DNA from: Ephemerocybe angulata
Lineage: Eukaryota > Basidiomycota > Agaricomycetes > Agaricales > Psathyrellaceae
Length of the DNA stretch: 64,000 nt
Reading direction: 5' to 3'
Assembly (NCBI GenBank): GCA_013368325.1
Contig: JAACJK010000127.1
Location: 1 to 64,000 of the forward strand
Both the position numbers and the translations under genes were made by a program. The notes under the pieces were generated by a model that ran no database searches, had not been told where the DNA came from, and saw nothing but the letters and a program-made list of their open reading frames with translations. This document shows, in pieces, positions 56,381 through 64,000 of this stretch. Position 1 is the stretch's first letter. Each line of letters opens with the position of its first letter.

Positions 56381-57639
56381 CATGGTGGGTATGCGTTCGT
56401 TCGTTCTTTCTCGTTGCTTTCGATCGTTTCCTATCTCTTCTTCTCCACTTCTTATGTTTTATCCTTCGTTTGCGCCGGTCGTTTGACTCGATGGCTCGAT
56501 GTGCCGAGGTGGATTAGGAATGTTCGCCTTCCCGTCTTTGTCGTCCACGTCGTCGTTTCGTTTCGAACCACTGTGTCGGTGTTCGAGTGTGCCGATACGC
56601 ACGACGCGCTCATCTACGCTGCGGCTACTTCAGTTCGGGGGTCATTCCTTTCCTTTTCTTTTCTGTCGGCACCTCGTTCGCGTCTATCTTTTCCTCCACC
56701 TCGTTCCTTCCCTTCCCTTTCTATTTCTTCTATTCTCTTTCACTCTTATCCTCATTCTTTGCTTTTTGTTCTTGTTCTTCGGGGGTCGGTGCATGCATGC
56801 GAGGGGGGGTTCGATTCACTTGCCCTGTCGAGTTGATTCGTTCGATTCGTGTGATCGGGCGGTCGGACGGCTTGTGGATGGGCGGACGGTCTTATGTTCG
56901 CGGCCTTCGGAGTTCGTGATCGCTTCGATGCAGTTGGCGTGTTCGTTTTGTTTTGGTTCGTTCTGTTGGGCGTATTTTGGCTTACTATGCTCGGTCGGTC
57001 GTTCGTTCGTGTGGGTGTTCGAGAGTGCGAAGGTGCACACTTCGAATCGGGTGCTCCGTTCTTCATTGGATGTGTCCCTTTACAGCTGCTCCAGTCGTCT
57101 CGTGGTTCTTCGTTTGGCGCTTTACCTTTGGCTTCCATTCCTTCTCGGGTTGTACCCATTTTGTATCGGGGCGAAGAGGCAGCGCGTATGATTGCAAATT
57201 TCTTGATCAAGTTATTAAGGTCTGCGATCGCATCGACGAGATCTTATGGACTTAAAACTGTGTGCTTATGATGCGTTGCCTCATCCCCCTTCACTTTCTC
57301 CTCGTCTACATACATTCACTCTTTCACTCCACCGATCATCTTACTGACGTACTCCATTTAATTCAGATTGGGCTCGACGGGGTGCTCAAACACGAAGGCT
57401 TCCTCCTAACGAAAGGCGAAGGAGTGTGAGGGGATGGGTTGAAGCATGGTGAGTTTTGGTCCTTGCGTCGTGTTCTTCCTTCGTTGGACTGGTGGATGTC
57501 GCATGACGTCTCCACGGACTTCGTTCGAGTCGGACGTTACTCGAACGCATTCAGGGGATGAGGGGGAGGGGCCAGCGCGTGTCATTAGAAAGTTTTGAGA
57601 TGTTTTTGAAGGTCTGACCTCATGAGCTCCGTGTATTTA
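56381..57639. other. Spacer, T-rich
   Basis: TTC/TTT-rich and without a supported gene. Open frames here are Phe/Ser/Leu-rich and reflect composition. An exon-like piece ending in 'gaagcatggtgagt' near 57440 repeats the splice-site context of the copies. Confidence 0.4.
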
Positions 57640-58440
57640 TTCATATGATGCGCTGGCTCCACCCTGTCCTCTCTCTTTTACTTTTCGTTCATTCTTCCTC
57701 TACCGATCATCGTACTGATGTACTCCCCTTTACCACAGACTGGGCTCGCTGGGTAGACGAAGTCGACGGGGGCATCACGGCGCAGCAGTTCCTCGCGGGC
57801 TGGATAACGTCGAGGGCGGGGAAGGGGGCGGGGAAGGGGAGCGGGACCACGTCGAGGAGGTAGTTTTGCCTGCTGTGGCGTGGGCTGCCATCAGCATTCA
57901 GCGTCCAGCCGCGCCCGTCGAACGGGATTTCACTCTTCGGCGTTCGTCGCTATCCGCGTCAGGCCCGGCGGGGCTACTACGAATCCTTCGTCTTCGACTG
58001 CGAACGGAGGTACGAATACGGGTACGAGTAGTGCCAGTATGACGACGAACGGGGGGAGAGGGCTGCGAATACTCCACACGATGTGCCACACCACCACCTG
58101 CACGTGCGGGTGCGGCGGGTATCTCGACTGCGGGAGGGTGTCGGCGGGGGTTACGGAGGGAGGGGCAGGACGGTAAGGTGCAGGAGGGTAAGGGGGTGGG
58201 GATGAGTAGGAGGGGGAGGTATAAGCAGGAGGAGAGGGTGGAGAGTTTGGATCGGGTTTGGAGGGAGTGGCATGTTGTTTCGGAAGGAGTATGGGAGGAG
58301 GAGGATGAGGGGGATACTTTGAAGCATGGTGAGTGCGCGTTTTGGTTCGTTTTTGGTTCTGTTTGTTTGGGTCTTGAGATTGGGGGCTCCTGGGTTTTTC
58401 TATCTTCGTCGAACTGGTGGATCGAATGGCGGTCTTTCGA
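57640..58440 (+). pseudogene. Decayed gene family, copy 2 (shorter)
   Basis: Aligns by eye to copy 3: 57940-57970 'ttcgtcgctatccgcgtc' matches 63257-63274; 'ggctgcgaatact' near 58062 matches 63566; 'gggtatctcgactgcgggag' near 58118 matches 63614. The end (about 58235-58325) encodes EERVESLDRVWREWHVV and GVWEEEDEGDTLKHG, followed by the shared 'gtgagtgcgcgttttgg' donor-like sequence. It lacks most of the N-terminal half. Confidence 0.55.
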
Positions 58441-59380
58441 TTAGCGCATCGATCCTTGCTCTGGATCCGGTCGGTTCGAGGCCCATTTCTTAGTCTCCTG
58501 CTCGCTTCGGATCGCGGACAGAACTCTTCTTGAATGTGCGCACCTGTGCGGTCGCTCAATGCGGAGGTCTCGATGGACTTCGTTCGAACTGGAAGTTATT
58601 CGTGAGTTCCTTTCGAATACTTCGTTTCGTTTCGGGATGCTTCGTTTGGCCGCTACGTTCGGTGTCGCCCTTTGGGTGGCAGGTGATGTCGAAGTCGACG
58701 TACCTTACTCCTAATCCCGGGGTTGTGAGCCCAGCGTTGGCGTTCACAAGTCTCATTTCGGGGTGCACGATGGGCTCCGCGTCTGCGTCCCGTCCAATAT
58801 CATTTCATTTTCAACCAAAATCACGATTCGTGTTCAAAACCTCAGACTGCAACCACAGAGTAACCAGGTGAACGACGGTAATGATGCGATGTTTCGAGCA
58901 CCCCCGCGTTCTGGTCAATATCATACATACGGTAACGGTGACAGACTTATTCCAGTATCGAATTCATTCAGCGGTCTCCCTGGGACTGAAAGTTTGCCTG
59001 AATAGCTTTATCGAGAATTCAAGGAAGCCTCGCGGCGTCGTGTGTTGTTGGAAAACCTGAGCTTTAAAACAACTAAAAGTAATACAGAGCTTGGGAATAG
59101 AGAGATATCAGAAACATTTCAAGTATATCAAAAACAAACTTGGCGAAAAGTGTCCGAGACGCACCTTGACACGAGTTCGTGTCCGGCAAGCTGTTCCACC
59201 TCTTCCAGGAACTCCCACCGCCTCTCCGTGCACATGTTTAAATAGCAATATAGTGTACAGTTACTATGCGAAGCAGAAGGGCTTTCTTGCGAATCCGGCT
59301 CATCCGCCACATCCGGGCGGATGTGGTGGATGTCCCGTTTCCAAGGTGTCCTCTGATAAGTAATGATGTTTCGGTTTATT
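58441..59380. other. Spacer upstream of zinc-finger gene B
   Basis: No gene recognised. A C/G-rich inverted pattern 'catccgggcggatg' occurs near 59310-59323. Confidence 0.4.
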
Positions 59381-59396
59381 CACACGAGTTTGAGCG

Positions 59397-59404
59397 GTAT
59401 ATAG
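59397..59404 (+). promoter_or_regulatory. TATA box of zinc-finger gene B
   Basis: 'gcggtatatagag' about 65 bp before ATG 59464, in the block conserved with gene A (acgagtttgagc followed by tatata). Confidence 0.7.
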
Positions 59405-59463
59405 AGGAGGGCCAAAGTTCTGTTGAGATATTCCACGCACCCCAGGTGACTTTCAACAACAAC

Positions 59464-60033
59464 ATGCGCCTCTCTTTCGTCGCCCTTTTTTCGATTGTTG
59501 TGTCGATGGCGTGTACAGGCTACGCTCACAGCGACGTACGTGTGGGCGCCTTCATCTAATCTAGAACTACCAGCTGACTTATGCGAACATTCTAGCGCGA
59601 CCTCCATGCGCGAGAGTTTGTGAATGATCTGAGCGAAGTCTCGACGAGGGATCTCGTCAACGCGCTCAGCGAGCGCCTTGAGCGGAGGGCCAACGAGGAA
59701 AAGGACAAGAAGAAAAAGAAAAAGAAAGAGAAGAAAGAGGGAGAGGATTCAGAAGAGGAAAAGCAGCGCGCGTCTCCTAGGTGGTGTTGTCCGAAATGCG
59801 GGAAGGAGTTTCCTAACGGCTATAGGGTGAGCCCAGAGTCCATACATACATATCCCAGTCCGATGTCGGCATGTTCGATCGCTGCGATGCCTGGTCGTCA
59901 TTGGGTTCTGTGTTTACTTTGCTGACGCTGGAACGGTTTTTTCTTTTCGCAGGCGAGGAGTCATCAAGACAATTTTTCCGGGCATATAGTGAGGACGTTG
60001 GCGAAGAGGGATAAATGTTGGCCCGAGCAGTAG
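59464..60033 (+). CDS. Secreted C2H2 zinc-finger-like protein B
   Basis: Exons 59464-59535, 59596-59826 and 59953-60033, both introns phase 0 at the same places as in gene A; 127 residues. Signal peptide MRLSFVALFSIVVSM...GYA differs from A at only one or two positions. The middle has RDLHAREFVNDLSEV and STRDLVNALSERLERR, then a Lys-rich and Glu-rich stretch without the long repeat of A. The finger is WCCPKCGKEFPNGYR plus ARSHQDNFSGHIVR, i.e. C-x2-C-x12-H-x6-H, and the end is DKCWPEQ with stop TAG. The near-identity of exon 1 and the promoter with A shows recent duplication. Secreted zinc-finger-like proteins are unusual because most C2H2 fingers act in the nucleus; a host- or self-directed extracellular role is only a guess. 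Confidence 0.83.
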
Positions 60034-61247
60034 GATCTGGAGCGAGGTGTTCCGGTCCGACCGATTGTGTACCCAACTGGCGTGGCATCCTTAGTATCCT
60101 GCGTGCCATGCCTGTGCAGCCTAAATTGTTATGTACCCTAGGACATCTAAGTTAAAGCTTTGACAAGCCTTTAGGATCCTACGGTATGATGCTTGCTTAT
60201 ACGAAACGCACTCGCCATGCACACCTTCGCCTGTCAGCTCCTCCTCATATCCAGAGGACCGAGGACTGAGGATCCCGGGGTGAGATCGGCTGTATCGACA
60301 ATGCCCTTCGAAGCTCATCGCAGATCGTCCAGGTACCGATTCTGACGATGATTCCCAAACGAGTGACAAGCCTTGATCATTGTTGGCTAGGAAATTTTCT
60401 AAATGAATGATGGGAATGATGGCGTAGCATCGTGTTACGGGCGCCTATTTTATGTCCATTGACGCTCTTGTCGTCCTCCGTAACCGTAAAGTCCGCTACG
60501 ATGAGGACTAGAGTGATGCGCGTACGATAATCGAGGATGAGTGGAGGTTTGGGACGGAAGGGAGAAGGTGCAGTGACCTGGGGGAATCGGGCATGTTGAT
60601 TTTGTCCCAGGGTCGGGGATAACGACCATGTGGGCGATCCAGCCAGTGCTGTCACCAGTGGCACAGCCGAACTGCCACCCATGCCTCGCCATATCTGTTT
60701 TCGCCTATGTATGTACGTCGCGGGAGTCGTAGTTCAGTCGGTATTTTGAGACCTTCGAGTTGAACAAATGTACTGCATACGTATGTTCTGATTAAACGTA
60801 CATACTGCAGGTTCTCCGAGATTCTGCAACAGTCTTCACCTCGCTTCCTCCGGTGGACAAGATCTCGGAGGCTTGACGCGATACCTCTACGGTGTGTGCG
60901 TTGATTGGGCCATATGACTCAAGCCTTGAGGCGAGCCTGCGCTACATATATGAAGGTTACTGCGTGGTTCACTCTAGGCGGGTGTTTCATCCCCATCGCA
61001 GTCTGATGTGACCTACCGATCGTACGAGCACTCCCAGACCAGCTCAGTTGACGGCTAGTTAACGTCGCTAAAGACCATGAGCACCGATCTTAACGGATGG
61101 AGCAGAAACAGGGTGGACCGTATATATAGACTGGAATGATACGGTCGCCGTAAAAGGGACGACAGACTTCAGCCCCAATTCAGCCCACTGCCCAGTGCCT
61201 ACCCAAAGCCCACTCCTCTGATCTCGGCCACAGCTCTACTCCAAAAT
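60034..61247. other. Spacer upstream of zinc-finger gene C
   Basis: No gene assigned. 'accgtatatatagac' near 61116-61130 is the likely TATA box of gene C, about 120 bp before its ATG. Confidence 0.5.
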
Positions 61248-61739
61248 ATGCGCCCCACACTCCTTACCATCCTTCCTACGGCATTCTTCCTCGTTTCTCT
61301 TGTCCAGGGATACGAACACAACCCCGTGGGTACAATTTGTCTCCCGAATGAGCACAGCGTACTTATTCCCCGCTACTCAGACCCACTCCATCTTGAACGC
61401 GCGCCGAGCGTTCGACGACCTCGACACCCGCGAACCTAGCAGCATCTACATGCGTGAGGAGGTGCTTTCGGCGCTTTCGACGCGTGAAATTTTAGCCGAG
61501 CTATCTGAGCGCCTTTCCAAGAGAAAGGAGGAGACAAGTATAGTTTGGCGCTGCGATATATGCAAGCGGAATTTTAAGAACAAGAGTGACGGGGAAAAGG
61601 AGGTTTGCATGGATGCATGGGGGAGGGTCTATAGGCACCAATTTAGAGCCACGTTTCCGAAGCCTAAAGCATAGGCTGCCACATGACCATTCAACCTTCG
61701 GTTATCGTGCGAGGTCGGAGAAGGGGGAAAAGTGTATAA
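61248..61739 (+). CDS. Secreted zinc-finger-like protein C, diverged
   Basis: Exon 1 61248-61325 is a signal peptide (MRPTLLTILPTAFFLVSLVQG YEHNP). The phase 0 intron 61326-61380 starts GTGGGT. Exon 2 from 61381 has SIYMREEVLSALSTREI, AELSERLSKRKEE and the Cys pair WRCDICKRNF. For the end I propose a donor GTGACG at about 61588 and acceptor CATAG near 61671, giving SCHMTIQPSVIVRGRRR and stop TAA at 61737-61739. That aligns with B (SHQDNFSGHIVR) but has Val in place of the second His, so the finger may no longer bind metal. The 3' end is uncertain; reading through instead gives a different tail ending at 61674. Same family as A and B by architecture, intron positions and the STRE(I/L)xxxLSERL motif. 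Confidence 0.6.
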
Positions 61740-62039
61740 TCTACTGTGTATTAAATCTCTCGGTACGGTCGGCATATGGTTCGTGCTCCTGTCGATGGAC
61801 GATATGATTCTCGGTAAGAGGGAATGGATTCTGGAATACGACTGGAATATTGAGGCGGGATACCTGTGCATGCCATGCGGTGGGATAGGTTATATCAGCC
61901 ATAGAAAGGCCTTAGAGTGTCGATTGATCTTGACGTGAGCAAGCATCCGCGCGCCCGATGTTGAGCTACGGCGCACGCACCGAATATGATATATATAGGG
62001 GAAGCTGAGCATTGCTCAACGTCTCATTCCCCGTGGTAT

Positions 62040-63828
62040 ACGATACGCAGGCGGTGTTGTGCATAATGGTGGATTGATGAAGTCGAGCGCCGGGAGGGCG
62101 AGGAGGCGACGGGGACAGCTGTGGGAACGGACGACACAATGTATGTTCCAGACGTTGATGCCAATCAAAGGATCTTGGGCGTCAGAATCTGTTCTTTTTC
62201 TTTTCTTCTCTATACAACTAAAGACTGCGTCTCCGAATCTCTTGGTCCCGCTCTCTGAGTCCCGAAACGACCGAGGTCCGAGCAAGTTTAGCAATGGTTT
62301 AGCATACACGCAGGTCCCAGGTCCACCCCGCACCAAGCATCGTACGTCCCACCCCACCTCACTCATCTCCATCCACCAACGCAACCCACAGGACGACCGC
62401 CCTTCGACCTAGGCCCTCCCCGCCGTGGCCTGCCCAAGCCGCAACTGGCTCGGCAGGCCCCTTCGTCCGCCCTGTGACGCCCAGCACGGACACCCCCTTG
62501 CGTCCAGGTCCAAGGTTTTCGGACGCCTTCCTCTTCGTTTTCGTCCTCCTCTGCGTCCGTCACTTCTTCGGCGCGCAGCTCGCTTCAGCCTCCGGAGCCC
62601 CAGACACACAAGAGTTTGGATACGTCTTTACATTCGCGCCACAACCACTTGAACCACAACCACAACGACGGCGATTTGCATATCTCTTCCAACCCACCTG
62701 CATCGCATCCTCCGGATCCGGAGAACGATGAACTCGGCGAGATGCCAAGACCGAGTTATTCGACGACTACGAAGGCGAAGATGGGTGTCGCGGTGACGGA
62801 GAGCATCGGGTCTGGTCGACGTCGTACGAGGAACTCGCCACTGTGTCACACCAACCCTCTTCCTCCTCGCCACAATGTACATCGGCACCAACAGATTCTA
62901 CCCACACCGCCTCTTCTTCCGCCTCTGCATCGGCCGTACGATCCGTCGCTGCTAATGGGCGTGGAGTCGAAGGAGTCGAGGGATCGTTAGTAGGAGGAGG
63001 AGGGACAGGAGGAGGAGGAGAGATGGAAGGAATCGAATCTACCATCAACCCGCCCCGATGACGACGACGACGACAACAGCACCCCCGAACCTCGCCTTCG
63101 CCCTCGCCCTCGCCGACCCCGTAAGGCCCTGGTACCACCCCTCCGAGCTCGAGTACACCATGCGGGACGACCGGCCGCAGGAAACGATGATCACCTAGCT
63201 TTGCCAACACGTCTTCGACGTCCCACCGCCCCCGCCGAAAGGGAACTCGCCCGTCTTCGTCGCTATCCGCGTCGGGCTGGGCGGGGATGGCCCTCCTCCT
63301 GCTTCTACAACCACCACTAATCCTTCGACTTCGACTACGGATACGAGTCCGACTACGGCTGCTGCTGCGACTCTGGCGCCCCGAACCGTGCCACTCCCAA
63401 AAGCCTCCCCCATCGCTCATGTTCGTCGCCGAGTTCCAATGGGAATTGGTGCGGCTCGTTCGACTCTCCACGAGCGCGGATCTGAAGAGCGAGTGGGGGG
63501 AGTTTTGGTGCGATATCGTGCATTTGTCGAGGCTGTATCGGCATTTACTCGAGGAGGCGGAGAGGGCTGCGAATACTGCGCCTCCACCGGCGGGCGGGGG
63601 CGGTGGGGGCGGGTATCTCGACTGCGGGAGGGGCGTCGGCGGGGGATACGGAGGGAGGGGCAGGAGGGGTAGGTGCGGGAGGGGTCGGGGAGTAGTGGGG
63701 ATGTTGGAGGAGGGGACGTATAAGGAGGAGGAGAGGGTGGGGAGTTTGGATCGCTTTACAGGGGAGTGTCATGTCATTTTGGAAGGAGTACGGGAGGAGG
63801 AGTATGAGGGGGATTTTGAAGCATGGTG
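62040..63828 (+). pseudogene. Decayed gene family, copy 3
   Basis: Longest copy. The 5' block 62085-62210 matches copy 1. 'gtaggaggaggagggacagg' near 62989 matches 55448. 'ttcgtcgctatccgcgtc' near 63257 matches copy 2. A Thr-rich linker is at about 63300-63370. Then come FVAEFQWELVRLVRLSTSAD, WGEFWCDIVHLSRLYRHLLEE and AERAANTA, a Gly-rich part (GGYLDCGRGVGGGYGG), and the end EEERVGSLDRFTGECHVILE with EEEYEGDFEAW at about 63725-63828. The same 'gtgagtgcgcgttttgg' follows as in copy 2. This copy keeps the clearest coding character and might be alive if heavily spliced; its true ends may lie outside the window. Confidence 0.5.
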
Positions 63829-64000
63829 AGTGCGCGTTTTGGGTTCGAGTTTGGTTTTGGTTTGTTTTCTTTTCGACTTTGGGTTCGACTTTTGTCAGTG
63901 ATTGGGAGGATGAGGATGTGCCGTCCGACGCTCGTTCGAGTTTGGGAGATCGTGGTGTTGGTTGGGGGTTCGTGGATGACGAAGTTCGTTTGCGTGGGGA

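Noticed and set aside
56499..57191. 230-residue Phe/Ser/Leu/Arg-rich open frame
   Set aside because: Follows the T-rich composition of this spacer; no start context, motif or splice support.

Overview
The window is nuclear DNA of a filamentous basidiomycete, most probably an Agaricomycete. Genes are cut by many short introns (about 50-70 bp, GT...AG), there is a KDZ (Kyakuja-Dileera-Zisupton) transposase gene of the mushroom type, and there are two classes of multi-pass membrane proteins typical of mushrooms (a DUF6533-like protein and a rhodopsin-like protein). Several tiny secreted-protein genes and a chromodomain Ty3/gypsy element fit the same picture. Nothing here looks bacterial: there are no operons, ribosome binding sites or CRISPR arrays. 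I saw no convincing tRNA or rRNA gene.

Layout. 0-3.6 kb: a multi-exon KDZ transposase gene on the minus strand. 4.1-6.8 kb: a large two-exon uncharacterised gene, minus strand. 7.3-8.6 kb: a frameshifted remnant of THO complex subunit 2, ending in a 66-bp tandem duplication. 8.6-11.4 kb: decayed, unrecognised coding-like DNA with an internal direct duplication. 11.6-12.3 kb: an intact three-exon gene for a small membrane protein with an N-myristoylation-type start. 14.3-15.7 kb: unrecognised coding-like stretch. 17-22.4 kb: three small secreted-protein genes on the minus strand, with a segmental duplication (20.1 and 23.0 kb). 27.6-29.2 kb: an intact multi-pass membrane protein gene, plus strand.

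29.3-45.0 kb is the most informative part. It is one DUF6533-like membrane-protein gene (minus strand) blown apart by transposons. A 5'-truncated LINE sits in its last intron. A Ty1/copia element sits inside the LINE RNase H domain, and a 6.8-kb Ty3/gypsy chromovirus sits inside the copia gag just before the zinc knuckle. All three levels have target-site duplications that can be read directly. A separate 491-bp hAT-type MITE (8-bp duplication) interrupts exon 4 of the same gene. Order of events: gene, then LINE, then copia, then gypsy (LTRs differ at 2 of 550 positions). A second hAT-type MITE lies at 46.7-47.1 kb.

49.4-50.75 kb: a rhodopsin-like integral membrane protein, minus strand. 53.6-61.7 kb: three paralogous genes for secreted proteins that combine a signal peptide, a charged or Lys/Glu-rich middle and a C2H2 zinc-finger-like tail split by an intron. 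They are interleaved with three decayed copies of another, unrecognised gene (54.8-56.4, 57.7-58.4, 62.0-63.8 kb). This duplicated array is the best candidate for something undescribed. The genes form no pathway that I can see; the region reads as a repeat-rich, fast-evolving accessory segment with lineage-restricted secreted and membrane proteins.
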